The notes below the pieces were generated by a model. It saw nothing but the letters and a program-made list of their open reading frames with translations. It was not told where the DNA came from and made no database searches. This document shows, one piece after another, positions 14,101-25,680 of a stretch of 64,000 nucleotides of DNA. The translations under genes and the position numbers were made by a program. Source of the DNA: Gossypium raimondii (lineage: Eukaryota > Streptophyta > Magnoliopsida > Malvales > Malvaceae); the NCBI RefSeq assembly GCF_025698545.1, contig NC_068572.1:62001-126000 (forward strand). Direction: 5' to 3'. Within the stretch, counting starts at the first letter, position 1, and each line of letters starts with the position of its first letter.

Positions 14101-14243
14101 GGTTGCAACATTCTTGCCATCCACTTATTGTGTAAGATGACAGTTTCTTAGACAAATAACAAAAAACATTATAACTAGAATACATTCATTCATCTGCAAC
14201 GTGCTCTTAATTTTAAAAAGAAAAAGAAAAACCATATCCTCGT
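11127..14243. other. intergenic, AT-rich
   Basis: No gene is seen. A minus-strand open stretch around 12617-12859 reads like worn retroelement coding sequence but is too short to classify. A T/A-rich low-complexity block occupies about 11950-12290. GA-rich tracts lie near 13620-13735. A 10-bp-stem inverted repeat lies at 13446-13473. The end nearest 14243 must contain the pyruvate decarboxylase 3'UTR. Confidence 0.5.
13446..13473. repeat. short perfect inverted repeat
   Basis: The arm CCATCGGTGC at 13446-13455 is followed by an 8-base loop and the exact reverse complement at 13464-13473. A related phrase (caatcatcgg) occurs upstream near 13285. The function is unknown; it could be the core of a degenerate repeat. 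Confidence 0.5.
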
Positions 14244-16536
14244 CTACTGAGGATTTGGTGGACGGCTATTTGCGGCACAGACCCTTGATCCCCACTCCAG
14301 CAGCTCTTTGCTGGTATCATCTTTGTGTACAATGACTTCTATAAAGCACAAGCAATCTTTCTTCTCACCTGTGGCTGTTCCAATGGCTTCAATCAGCTCT
14401 CCTTCATTGCGAACCTAGATATTGAAACCCATTGGTTGGTTGGTTGGTACATCAAAAAAAGTCAAAAAAGCAAAGCAATGAACACTCTTTTAGAAAACCT
14501 TTTTTGTCCAGCAGTTTCCTTCACCATTGTGAATTGCTTCAACTAATCCAGTGTAATCCCAGTTCTTGATAACGTTATAAGGCCCGTCATGGATCTCAAC
14601 TTCAATGGTGTATCCCCCGTTGTTAATTAAGAATATGATGCTCTTCTGTTCGCATCGCAGCATGGTGGATACATCCTGTGCCGTCACCTGCCAAGGACAT
14701 TTTATTTAATGCTAAGGGACTCAACATTTCAGAGCTTTGCTGCTGATATTGCAAAATTTTTTGGAGATTAAAAAAGCCACCTGGAAGCTTCCATCGCCAA
14801 TGCAAGATATGACACGCTTGTCTGGAACCGACTGTGCGTATCCAAGGGTTGCTCCAACAGACCACCCAATTGAACCATACTGCATCTGAAATTCATACCT
14901 GCAACACCAACTTTTTTCCCTTTTGTTTGTCAAATGTCATACAAGCCTTAATTTGTAGAGAGGCAGCCAAAATATTTGCTACATACCCACATCCTTCTGG
15001 TAGTTTCAACTTCTGGCAGTTGAACCAGGAATCCCCTGTCTCAGCAATCACAGCTGTGCTACTTGAAAGCATCTTTTGTACATGCTGAAACATAATATTG
15101 ACCCTCAAAGGTTCTTTGGGGTCACTTTTGGTTGGAACCCCATCTGGAATGAATATACGCTGGTAGTTTTCAAAAGCAGTTGGGTTGCGGTTAACCTTTT
15201 TTGCAAGTGCTTGGAGAAAGTCCTTCATTAGGACACACCCAAAAGCCGGTCCATTAGCAATGACTACACGATCAGGCTGCACAACAATGGCCTTCTCCTT
15301 TTTAAGAAGGAGTGAGTACCCAACCGAGCTATAGTCGTTGAAGATTGGCCCAACAAATAAGTAAGCATCAGCAGATTCCACAATTTCAGCGCAGAAAGAA
15401 GTGCTCACAGCGCCCCAGTAAGTTCCAATGAATCGAGAGTGGTGTTCTGGCACTAATCCTTTTGCTGATGGCATCACGCCAATCGGATAGCCACAAGCAT
15501 CTGCCAGTTCAACAAAGGCCTCACATGCCTTTGCTACTCGAAGTTTTGGCCCTCCTATGATCACTGGTTTCACTGCCTTATTCAGAAAGGTAGTAGCTGC
15601 TTCTACGGCAGCTTCTAGACCCATCTTGTTGCTCGACCTTAACAACAAATTCACAACGTGTCCATGCATGAAGATGTGGAAAAGAGAATATCATTTTATG
15701 AACGTTAGGGACGAAAAGCAAAGAAAACCTGTGTACCTAGGTGATAGAGAAAATGGAATGGGCTCTCTAGTGAAAGTCGGATGAGGTATTGCAGGCAAAT
15801 TACAACTTATGCTGATGTATACAGGCTTACTCTCTTTCAAAGACGTAGAAATGGCTCTATCAATCTGTTCATGCGCATCTTCCAAGTTATTCACCACAGC
15901 CTGGAATCAGACCCAAAATCAACATGATGGGATTAGTGTGTTTGTGTACTTCAGGACGAGTGCATAACAACTTTTAAGTCCAAATTAAATAAAAACATTA
16001 GTGTGTACAACCTGATAGCAAGTAACAGTCTGGAAGCACCTTAGCTCTTGGCTAAAATCTGATAAACCGATGGTATGATGGAGGATCCTATTAGTCCCAT
16101 AATCATTGGTATTGGGTCCTCCCACAATGCAAATAACAGGAAGATTTTCACTGTAAGCACCGGCAATGGCGTTGATAATGCTGAGGCCACCAACAGTAAA
16201 CGTGACAACACATGCACCAACCCCACGAGACCTGGCGTACCCATCAGCAGCATAACCAGCATTCAGCTCATTGCAGCACCCAATATTTTTGAGCCCAGGC
16301 TCAGCAATAAGATGATCGAGAAGGGTGAGATTGAAGTCGCCAGGCACGGAAAAGACATCCTTAACCCCTATTTCAACAAGCCGCCGAGCCAGGTGGCGCC
16401 CAAGGGTGGCATCTGCTGCTACAACGGAAGGAGGAGCATTGGAATCTAGGATTGTAGCTCCATTCTGGGCCGGGTTCCCTAGCATGCCGTTTGAAGGTTT
16501 GCATGTTTGAAGCTGAGAACCAATGGTGGAATCCAT
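14244..16536 (-). CDS. PDC: Pyruvate decarboxylase
   Basis: Six exons on the minus strand: 16536-16012, 15900-15737, 15637-14987, 14898-14781, 14687-14499, 14414-14244. They join in frame to 605 residues, matching plant PDCs (about 605-607). The enzyme converts pyruvate to acetaldehyde and CO2 with thiamine diphosphate and Mg2+, the first step of ethanol fermentation under low oxygen, in the cytosol. Visible evidence: the catalytic glutamate in [16 protein letters not shown] at about residue 90; the HH pair in ILHHTIG at 153-154; and the ThDP/Mg motif starting GDG at 481-483 and ending with NN at 508-509, followed by GGYTIE. The C-terminus is a typical RPPNPQ-type end. No transit peptide is evident. 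All catalytic residues are present, so it looks functional. The start is the first ATG of the open frame and gives the normal family N-terminus. Confidence 0.96.
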
Positions 16537-16760
16537 ATGGGATCAATGAAACAAACAACAAAAACAAGTGATTACAAATTCTACTTGGAACTGGATAGCT
16601 TTTTACGTGGGTTAATAGATTGTCGAGGAGAAACAAAGTACGCGAAAGTAGAAGGATTGGTTTTTGAGAGTGTCTGTCGGGTTTAAGAATGGAGTACACT
16701 CATAGGATGTTAAACGAAAATTAAGGGGGAGCTTTCTTGAAGAAGACCCATTCAATTCAG

Positions 16761-16769
16761 TATATATAT
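16761..16769 (-). promoter_or_regulatory. TATA-like box of the PDC gene
   Basis: A TATATATA run on the minus strand about 225 bases upstream of the PDC start codon. This would imply a 5'UTR of roughly 190 bases. It is motif evidence only, in an AT-rich background. Confidence 0.35.
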
Positions 16770-17955
16770 GGCAACTAACTGTGCTTCAAGGAAAACAAAA
16801 GGAATTCTTTAATATTAGCTAAGTATATTAATGGTTGACCCAAAGTGAACTATTCATTTTCAAATGATTTGGCCACACAATTTTCGTTCATTCGGCCGGA
16901 TATGATTGAATTGTATTTCCTTTTTATAATTGAGAGAGATTGTTTAAAATCGAATTCAAATTTTCAAGAGATTATTTGTGAATGAGTTGTATCTTAAATT
17001 AATTGATAAGAAAAAAAATTGGATGTAAACATTTATTTATATTACTAATTGAGTAATAGAATTTAGGGTTTATTGTAAATATATTTATCCTTTATAAATT
17101 CCCATTTTCATTAGGACTTAAGACCTATTACTTAATTTTTAAGTAACCAATCTCCTCTGGGTAATTCTATTATCATATAACAATTTAGATTATTATGTAA
17201 GATTCACCAAGGTGTAAATGGGGATGAGAAACTTCGTTACTTTGAAAAATAAAAGAAATAACATTCTACCAAAAAAAAAAATCTTAATCTAAAACGTCGA
17301 AAAAATGTTACAAGTTTGACAAATATAATTTAAAATTCCTGAAACTAGTTGTGTTACAAATCCTTCATTATTGGATAAAGAATAAGTTTCAACATCTTTC
17401 TTGTCCAAAATTAAAAATGATTAAAGTTCACAAAGACCAAGATTTAAATTTAGTTACTAGATCCCAAGTTTATATTATAAATCAGATAAGAAGTGCCCAC
17501 ATATCCAATCTTATCATCTTATCCAATTTGGATATATATTCCATCAAATGCTAAACTTAACCCACTTTCTGAAATGATTACATCTACCAAAATAATGACA
17601 CTTAATTCTTTTAAAAATAAAGAGTTTCATACATTAATTTCAATAAATTATTAAATTATTTAAAATATTTATCTTAACTATTTTACTGTTAAAATCGTTA
17701 TTATATAGCATTTTTGTTCGCACCGTATTCGAAAACTCTTTTTTCCTTCGTTTCTACAAATAAGTTTTTTCATGAAATATCTTTTAATATTATAAATTTG
17801 TTAACTAAAACTCAAATAATTTTCTTCTCTAATTGAATTGGATCTAATACATGTTATTTTACTTGTCGATAAGTACTGATTTATCATACTGATTGTCGAA
17901 TTGTTAGTGCTTATTAACCGAATATTTAAAAAAAACTTAAAAACACAATGACTTA

Positions 17956-18105
17956 GGGTGGGTTTGGATGGGCGATTGGGTGCGGTGCGATGCGTTTAGT
18001 TTACTTTTTATCTCACGCTATAGTATCGCTACAGTATCTAATCTCACCGCCACCGCTGTTTTTACACTAACCGCAGGTAAACGCACCGTCCACCTAACCT
18101 CACCC
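17956..18105. mobile_element. Tourist-like (PIF/Harbinger) MITE
   Basis: A 150-bp element with imperfect terminal inverted repeats: the left end GGGTGGGTTTGGATGGGCG and the reverse complement of the right end agree at 14 of 19 positions. It is flanked on both sides by TTA (17953-17955 and 18106-18108), the 3-bp TWA target duplication of PIF/Harbinger elements. GGGTG starts are usual for Tourist MITEs. It has no coding capacity. The interior is GC-richer than its surroundings. Confidence 0.7.
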
Positions 18106-18599
18106 TTAGATTAAAATTTTTAAATAATTCAATAATTATTTTGTAATATTTTAAAATTGAATGCCCAATAGTGTAATTTATCAAATAATTTACTTGCTAG
18201 TTTATTAATTATATAATTGTTCAAATAAAAATAATTAATGAGTTGAAATTATTTGAAGGGTAGGTTCGATATCAAATTATTTGAAGGAGCTGTCATGGTC
18301 GCTGATTGTAGGCTCGCATTTCTCTTCATCAACCGATACCACCACGGCCCATTTCTTCGTTTTTATTACCAAAACACCCTCAAGGCCTTTAAGTCACCAA
18401 GTAGGAACATAAAATATAAATATATTATATGAATTTCCAAAATTCCTCCGCAAAATCTTATAAATCTTGAATGTTAAAATTACAGGAATGAAAATGATCC
18501 TATCTCGAAAACTGAGTAAAATTTTCTAATGAAATTCAAACATTTTGATGATTCCAAAATATTCACTCTTTTTTTTTCTTCTTCTTCTTTTCATTTTGT

Positions 18600-19106
18600 T
18601 TAATCTTGGAAACCAAATTTTTCAAAAATTGCATTTCTGACCCTCCTCAAATCTCTTCCTTTCAAAGTCCTCCCTACCCCTTCTTGAACTGAGAAGGATG
18701 CGATCCCAGTCTTCGCCATTTGCTTTGCCAAAAACTCGTGAGGCGGAATCCGAACCCCTCCTTCCAACCAATCATCTTCTTCCACGTCGTCATCATCGTC
18801 GCTTTCTGAACTCCTCCGGTTATTCCTGTACTCTTCCCTCAAAATCTTCGACCAATCCGGTATGTTGACCGGCAGCGACGCAGGTGTCCCTCCGACTCTG
18901 CCACGGCGCTTGGTCGATGTCATTTTGGATACTCCACTGTCCCGGAACTCAGGCGAACCAGAGCAACTGGAGACCGAGTTGCTGTAAAGATCCGACTCGT
19001 CTAACTCGAATGCCGCCGAGTCATGATTCAACGTTGCTTGCAGTTGTTGATCGCTCGACAGAAATCTGTAGTTGGGCCTCGAGTAATCGGTTTTGCTGCA
19101 CGCCAT
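18600..19106 (-). CDS. Senescence regulator S40 family (DUF584) protein
   Basis: Single-exon gene of 168 residues, intronless like most S40 genes. The N-terminal half is Ser/Asp-rich. The middle contains the family block ending [16 protein letters not shown] (about residues 75-92). An acidic run [11 protein letters not shown] follows, then the conserved [14 protein letters not shown] and the C-terminal end [19 protein letters not shown]. All three conserved DUF584 segments are in order. Family knowledge: barley S40 and its Arabidopsis relatives are nuclear proteins induced in leaf senescence and by ABA, SA or darkness, with no known enzymatic activity. I chose the ATG at 19106 (MACSKTDY) over one seven codons upstream because the upstream residues are hydrophobic and unlike the family, and because the TATA box would otherwise be very close. 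Confidence 0.9.
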   Translation of the reverse strand: MACSKTDYSRPNYRFLSSDQQLQATLNHDSAAFELDESDLYSNSVSSCSGSPEFRDSGVSKMTSTKRRGRVGGTPASLPVNIPDWSKILREEYRNNRRSSESDDDDDVEEDDWLEGGVRIPPHEFLAKQMAKTGIASFSVQEGVGRTLKGRDLRRVRNAIFEKFGFQD

Positions 19107-19168
19107 TAAAAAAAAATTGAAAATCAAATTCCCTCGTAATCACTGTGTTACTTCCTCGTTTGGATCTG

Positions 19169-19176
19169 CTTTTATA
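19169..19176 (-). promoter_or_regulatory. TATA box of the S40 gene
   Basis: TATAAAAG on the minus strand about 65 bases upstream of the chosen start codon, giving a plausible short 5'UTR of 30-40 bases. Confidence 0.55.
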
Positions 19177-19657
19177 AAGCTTGGCTTCTGATATAGATAA
19201 GGCTGGCTCAGTCAATTTTAAAAAATAATATTACGATTCATTTAAATTACAGATATGCCCCGTGATGTTTAAGGAAATGCCACGTACTTAAATAAAAATT
19301 ACGGAAAAGTTGTAATCCTGTGCTTCAAGTTTAATTTTTTAGGGGTATTTCCTTTTTCTATCGGACCGTTGAAATTGGATAAACTTTGTTTGATTCGTTG
19401 AAGTAGTTTTGGTTTATACAAATTAACGGAATATTAGGCCCTTAAAAGCAGGAGTGATAGAATTAGACGTGGATGGAAGGCAAGCCTTCCACGTATAAAC
19501 AAAGGAAAGGACTGGGATGGGATGGGTAAATTTGGAATTAGCGTAGGAGAAAGGAAAAAGTTCCGTCGGGACGTGCAAGGGGGGATTCACCTGACCTGGT
19601 TCTAGGATGGTTCACGGAAAAAAGGGTGGTCCGAGTTTAGAGGATCGAGGATTGGAA

Positions 19658-19734
19658 CACGTGTCCTTAACTGCCTACGGGTTACTCGTGGCATCCAGCC
19701 ATTTCTTGTAGGGTATAGAGCGTGATGGCACGTG
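19658..19734. promoter_or_regulatory. Two G-box (CACGTG) sites upstream of S40
   Basis: CACGTG palindromes at 19658-19663 (in the ABRE-like context acacgtgtcc) and 19729-19734, about 550-630 bases upstream of the S40 start codon. G-box/ABRE elements bind bZIP and bHLH/NAC-network factors, and S40 genes respond to ABA and darkness, so a role is plausible. The link is inference. Confidence 0.4.
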
Positions 19735-22700
19735 AAATGGTGCATATTTTATCTGTTGGATCTACCGCGTCTTTGCTTGCCAGCTGGCTGGATTCTATTC
19801 ACAATTTGGATTAAAATTTAGAGGGTGGTATTAGAATTTTCTCTATTTTTAAATTAAATTAGTTTTTATAGGGTGGATTAAAGAGTGAATTGTGTTAAAA
19901 ATTTCATTTATTTTTATTATTAAAAATTTGTGTAAAAATTTGTGTAATTGACTTGGCATGTCAAACAGAATAATCAATTTTTTTGATCTAACGTGAAAAA
20001 TTAATAATTTACCTTCTAGATAAAGATATCTATCAAATTTAGAGATAGAGTTGGATTTTCGTTTTATATCATTTCATTAAATCTATTCTTATTTTTGTTG
20101 TTGAGATTTACAAGTACATTAAGGGCTAATTTAACAATACTTTTTAAAAGTGATTTTAACCCAAAAATATTTTTGAGCAAAAACTAAAATTTTTGTTTCT
20201 GCTTTTGGCCAAAAAATATTGTCTCAAAACATTTTTTCTCCAAAAATATTTTTAAAAATTTAAAAGCATCTTATTTAATAATATTTTTATCTTAAAAGCA
20301 CTTTTGTCCTAAACTGAATATAAAAATAATTATAATGAAGGGTGAAGTGATAATTCATCCAAATAACCAAATGATAAATTAAACAATATTATAAAATCCA
20401 AGTAATTTAGAATATGTGAAAGGAGAAATCGATTCATTAGTTTAGCATTGAGTGTGGATTAACACCTTGTTTGGATCGGAATTCATCAAAGCAAACAAAA
20501 ATTTCTGTTATTTTTTCTTCTGGTGTTAGTAAAATATGTTAGTGGCTATTATTTCATAATCTGAGCTTGTTCTTTTCCTGCTCTACAAGCCATATTTTAC
20601 AGTAAATGTTTCCAACCCAATCAATCTTGCTCTTAAACATTATTGTTATTTTACAGTAAATAGTTTATATATCCGCAGCTATTCTTAGCCCAAGCATCAT
20701 TGTTAACACCGGATAACTTAAATTCATTCAAAAAAAAAAAAAGAATAATTCTAAGATTTGTATCAACGACTTAAATTATGGCAATAAAAGATAAAAGATT
20801 GTAACTTTATGTATAAAAAAAGATAAACTATCTAGTTGTCACTAAACTTTTAAGGCATGTTCATTTTGGTCACTCAAAATGAAATCTGCAATTCCGCTAC
20901 TCAATTTTTAGGGTATTTTCATTTTAGTCACCCAACCGTTAAATCTCTAACGGCAGTTTGTACATGCCACATCATATTTATACTTTTATTTTGGTCACTT
21001 AAGTTCTAGGTTACTTTCATTTTGGTCAAAAAGTGTCATTTTTTATTAAATATTGATCTGGGTAAAGAACAATAAGGATTAAAGTGACAAAGTGGTAAAA
21101 ATTAGAATAATGCTTTAAAAATGATAAAATTATACTTGTTTATCCCTTGCCAAAAGTTCTAATTTTTACTCAATATTGAAAATTTAAATTTCAAAACATT
21201 AAAATCAATTAAATAAGTTCTTGAAAATTTTTATCATTTGGTAGTGTCAATCAATTTGTTATTATAATATTAAAATTAATTGATTTAGTCTCCTTTTAAA
21301 TCTTAAAATTTTATTTTATGTTTTTAAATTAAAATTACCTTAAATAAATCATCTTTAATAATAGTACATATGGAAATAATAAAGTGTGCATAACAAAATT
21401 AAAATATATAAGTAAATCAAAATAAAACCTTGGTGAGTGGTAAACTTAGAGTATTTTCAATGTAATTGGCATGGATTCAAATCCTATCACATGTACATTT
21501 TATTGTTTTTAAAATTAAAAGATTAAAGTACCCTCAAATAATATAATTTATTTTAAATACGGAAGGTCATTTTATAATTTTGTTAGCGTCCGATTGACTC
21601 GTGAGACCAATTTAATCGAGAATTTTATTAATAGTATAGATGTTATTAAATTAACTTTAATCATAAATAAGAAATAAAAAAAAAGTCATTAAACTATGAT
21701 GGTAGTGAAAGTTAAATATAAAAAATGAAAAGAAAAACTAAGAATGTTTTGTGAAGAAAAGTAAGTTATAATTGAAATGTTGGTGGAGAGAAGGAAAATA
21801 GATTGGGGTGGTTTGATATGAAAGAGAAATGGAAAGTGATGGAAGGAACTTCTCCGTCCCACTACGACTCTAGTGCCTTTGAAAACTTCATCTCTCAGCT
21901 AATTATATAGTCTGTTGAGATGGTTGCCTTCATTTGCTGGATGCTACAGCCTACAGCTTCCTCCCCTTGCAGGGTATTCCATTTCAACATGCCTCAAACA
22001 AACCACCTGATTATTTTGATTGGTAATATGGATAGCAGTTGTTCATGGAGGGTCAAGTTTTGTTATTTTAAGACAAGTCACTAGGGGCAATAATACTCAT
22101 ACAAACCCTACCCATCTCAAGGACTCAGTACTGTTGTCTTCAAATTTGAAACCATGAGAAGCTCATGTTGGAGTAAAGTGGGTTTTAGAAAGCAGAGGTA
22201 ATTAAGTTTTTAACGTCCTCGGCTGCGAGTTTCAAGGACCCAAAGTTGTCACTTACTCTTTCCACCAAGCAATGCAAAGGGGGGTAGAATTTAATTACTA
22301 TTATCACATATATGTGCTACAAAATGACAAGGCTGATTTGAGGTTGAGGTGGTTTGGGCGGTCCATTATTCATACATAATGCATAATTAACTGATATTGC
22401 GTCAGGCTGGGTGGCTACTCTTTTTAATTTGTTTGCCCTTTATCTCATTTTCTAGCTTTATTATGATTTATGAGTTAGCTTATGTAGTCATATTTTAAAT
22501 TTAAAACCGTGCTGATGATTGAAGAATACAAACCCTTATTAGGTATGTCCAGATGAGTTTATCTGGCAAAGTCGTCACCTACGCACTAATATGGCTTGTT
22601 TAATTAATATTAAGGGACCCAACCTCCCTTTATTTTCTATTCATTGGATAATCAATAATGGTGGTTGTATATTCTTGGCAAACTTCCTGGATTTTCCAAA

Positions 22701-22986
22701 TATATATTTTGATATAATTTAAGGTGGTCATAGTCTAGAAATAGAAAATAATTACCCTAATCTCATTAAACAACCAACTAAAATAATAGAAATTATTACT
22801 AACGAAGAACAACGAAAATATTAAGAGAAGAAAAATATTACAAGAATAAAAAAAGAAACAGCTAATGGTCGGTCCATGCAATGCAAAGCAGCAGGCGGAT
22901 TGGACGGCTAAAAACTAATGTTAAATAATGCATACGACTACCAAATCACTTTGTTCATTCATTATCAACTATGTATCATCCTCCCT

Positions 22987-22992
22987 TATATA
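22987..22992 (+). promoter_or_regulatory. TATA box of the PIP2 gene
   Basis: TATATA within ccttatatatcc, 106 bases upstream of the aquaporin start codon, followed by a pyrimidine-rich leader. Position and context fit a core promoter. Confidence 0.5.
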
Positions 22993-23097
22993 TCCTTCTT
23001 CACCTCTCTTCATCCACAGCTTCATTATCAAATTTAAAGTCTCCCAGCTCCCTTTTTGTCTCTGCATTTTTCCTAGTGTAAAAAAAGAAAGTTAGAT

Positions 23098-24301
23098 ATG
23101 GGTAAGGATATAGAGAGTAGTGTAGAGCAAGGGTCAGGCAAGGACTACCATGATCCGCCACCAGCACCATTGATTGATGCTGAAGAGCTGACTAAATGGT
23201 CGTTTTACAGAGCAGTCATTGCTGAGTTCATTGCTACCCTTCTCTTCTTGTATGTCACAGTATTGACTGTGATTGGTTACAAGGTCCAAACCGATCCTCT
23301 CAAGAACACAGTTGACCCTGACTGTGGTGGTGTTGGTATCCTGGGTATTGCTTGGGCCTTTGGTGGCATGATCTTTATTCTTGTTTACTGCACTGCTGGT
23401 ATCTCTGGTGAGTCCTGTTGTACTATGAAGTTTGTTTCACAGTAACCTAGCAACATGCATATCATTATTAAGTTGAATGGAATTTTCAGGAGGACATATC
23501 AACCCGGCTGTGACCTTTGGACTGTTCTTAGGACGAAAGGTATCACTGATCCGAGCCATCATGTACATGGTGGCTCAGTGCTTGGGTGCCATATGCGGGT
23601 GTGGATTGGTCAAAGCTTTCCAAAAGACTTACTACAACAACTATGGAGGTGGTGCTAATGAGCTCCAAAGTGGGTTCAACAAGGGCACCGGTTTAGGTGC
23701 TGAGATCATTGGTACCTTTGTTCTTGTCTACACCGTTTTCTCCGCCACTGATCCCAAGAGGAATGCTAGGGATTCCCATGTTCCTGTATGTACTCTTTAA
23801 TCCACTCATCATCTCTTCAATATCTCTTTTTATATGTGAATATCTCAAGTTAGGGTTTATTTTGTACTTCAACGACTAGGAGCTTGCATGGTAAGGCATT
23901 CCCTCTTAATTATTAATAATAAAACTGGGAGTTATTGAATTTGGCATGTGTAAAACAAACCAGGTGTTGGCACCACTCCCCATAGGATTTGCAGTGTTCA
24001 TGGTTCACCTTGCCACAATACCGGTCACTGGGACTGGTATCAACCCTGCTAGGAGCTTTGGAGCTGCTGTGATATACAACAAAGAGAAGGCCTGGGATGA
24101 CCAAGTAATTAAATTTTTTATTTCCCTTTCTTTCACATTAGACTAAATAATCATATTTATGTGCCCATTAAATTCACTTGTTTTGGTCAGTGGATCTTTT
24201 GGGTTGGACCCTTCATTGGAGCTGCCATTGCTGCATTCTATCACCAATACATCCTAAGAGCAGCAGCCATCAAAGCCTTTGGATCTTCCAGGAGCAATTA
24301 A
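23098..24301 (+). CDS. PIP2: Plasma membrane intrinsic protein, PIP2-type aquaporin
   Basis: Four exons, 23098-23407, 23490-23785, 23964-24104, 24191-24301, in the typical PIP gene structure, join in frame to 285 residues. It is a six-helix water channel of the plasma membrane. The two NPA boxes are present: GGHINPAVT (N108) and GTGINPARS (N229). The ar/R filter residues His (about 217), Thr (226) and Arg (232) are the water-selective PIP set. The loop-D histidine used in pH gating in PIP2s is present in DSHVP at about 200. The C-terminus SSRSN keeps the serine that is phosphorylated in PIP2 members. The short N-terminus starting MGKDIE with DPPPAPL, and the C-terminal tail, identify the PIP2 rather than the PIP1 subgroup. 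It appears intact and functional. Confidence 0.97.
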
Positions 24302-25680
24302 TTAAATTCAGCCGAAAAAAAAAAGGGGTCACGGAAATAACAAATGAAGAAGATGTGTGCATATGCAAGTTTGTCTGAGGAGCTTCCCTTTTACTCATTA
24401 CTAGATTGGGGAATTGAAGGTCAAACCTTGAGGTTGAACTGTAAATAAAATTATATATATATGGTTATGGAGAGAAGCTGGGTGTATTTTAAGTCCCTGA
24501 TATTGTTTGTTGTTGATTTGAAAGATGTAATGTAAAGTGTTGTGTTTCTTTATCCTTGTCAACTTTCATCTCTTGTTTTGTCAAATGTTTGTGTGTCTTC
24601 ATTGATGAGTTGGCTTTTATGTTGCTAGTATTTACAAGTGAAACGGTGTTTTCTTTTTCTTAAAAAATTACAAGAGAAGAATTATTTATATATATTAAAT
24701 ACCATGTTTTAAAAATAATTATATGGGTAAGAGTGGGTTTAGGTGTATTTGGTTATATGTCTTTGAGTATTATAAAGGAGAGAATTTATTGGAAAAAGAA
24801 AGGTGTTAGGTGATTCAGCTGTGGGATTCTTCTGCTTTTCCAAAGCTGGATGGATGTTTCTCATCCCTTCTCCCAAAAAGATTATTAGACAATTAATGAA
24901 TTAATTAACCTTATCATTTTCCCTTTGGGTCATTTTCCATATGGTAAAGTAGGTGAGCCTTTAGCTCCTTTATTTATGATGAATGAAATTTGGCTTTAAA
25001 TTTACGAGATAATAAGCTAAGCTTTTAGTTGTTGAGCTTGCATTTGAAAGACAAATATTTAATTTGTATTATTATCATTGATGTCACTCTATCATTTGTT
25101 TTGGTAGGCTAATATATATTTAAATCATCAACTTGAAGCAAAATCTTACATAAAATTGAAGGATATCAAGTGAATAAAATAAGTTTATTCCCTGCTTGAT
25201 AACCAATATATAATCATGCCAACAATTTTCAAGATTGTTGATACAAGTCTAGAGAGGAGAAGGTGACGGTGCAAAAGGGACCGGTTCCCTTGTTGAGACT
25301 TGTATCAACAAAGATAAAATCATTAATATATATACACGCATATAACAATGGTAAAATGATAACAAGAGATAAAAAGGGGGGAAAGGATGTTATGTATTAA
25401 ACGTTAGGTTTAAAAAAAATTGAGGGATACAACTGCAGTCTGTTGACCATTTTATGCAATAATATGAATGGACACATCAAAGTTTGACTCTATTATATAT
25501 TTTCTACCATCTACATGAAGAATTAAAAAAGCAAAAAGATCAAGGATTTTGGATTGTAATTCCAACTGGTTCAGCTGAGCTATATATATAGAGAGAGAGA
25601 GAGAGACTATAGAGTATTTGCATCCTGAGAAAAGGCTAAACTTACAGCAACCTAAAAACATACACCCCAACGAAACCTTG
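24302..25680. other. convergent spacer with a nested inverted repeat
   Basis: Contains the 3'UTRs of PIP2 and of the signal peptidase gene. The inverted repeat at 25234-25310 is the only other structure seen. A short (GA)n run lies near 25589-25606. Confidence 0.55.
25234..25310. repeat. 16-bp perfect inverted repeat with 45-base loop
   Basis: TTGTTGATACAAGTCT at 25234-25249 is exactly reverse-complementary to 25295-25310. The loop carries a near-palindrome, agggaccggttccct. A second small hairpin, CAACAAT/ATTGTTG (about 25219-25239), overlaps the left arm. It could be a small foldback element or a structured RNA; nothing decides between them. Confidence 0.55.

Larger units (their letters stand above)
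16537..18599. other. intergenic with one Tourist-like MITE
   Basis: Apart from the PDC 5' region at the left, the MITE at 17956-18105 and the S40 3'UTR at the right, I see only AT-rich sequence. The open frame at 17351-17554 has no family signature. Confidence 0.55.
19107..23097. other. long intergenic region between S40 and PIP2
   Basis: About 4 kb with divergent promoters at each end and no gene in between. About 20110-20340 is a low-complexity stretch rich in runs like AAAAGTG/CACTTTT, reminiscent of common plant MITE debris. About 20830-21600 contains repeated wording (ggtcactyaa..., ttcattttggtcac) that looks like a worn dispersed repeat. Neither has clear ends. Confidence 0.45.

Noticed and set aside
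20830-21600. Repetitive wording (ggtcactyaa, ttcattttggtcac) suggesting a dispersed element
   Set aside because: No terminal repeats or target duplications could be placed, so no element is called.
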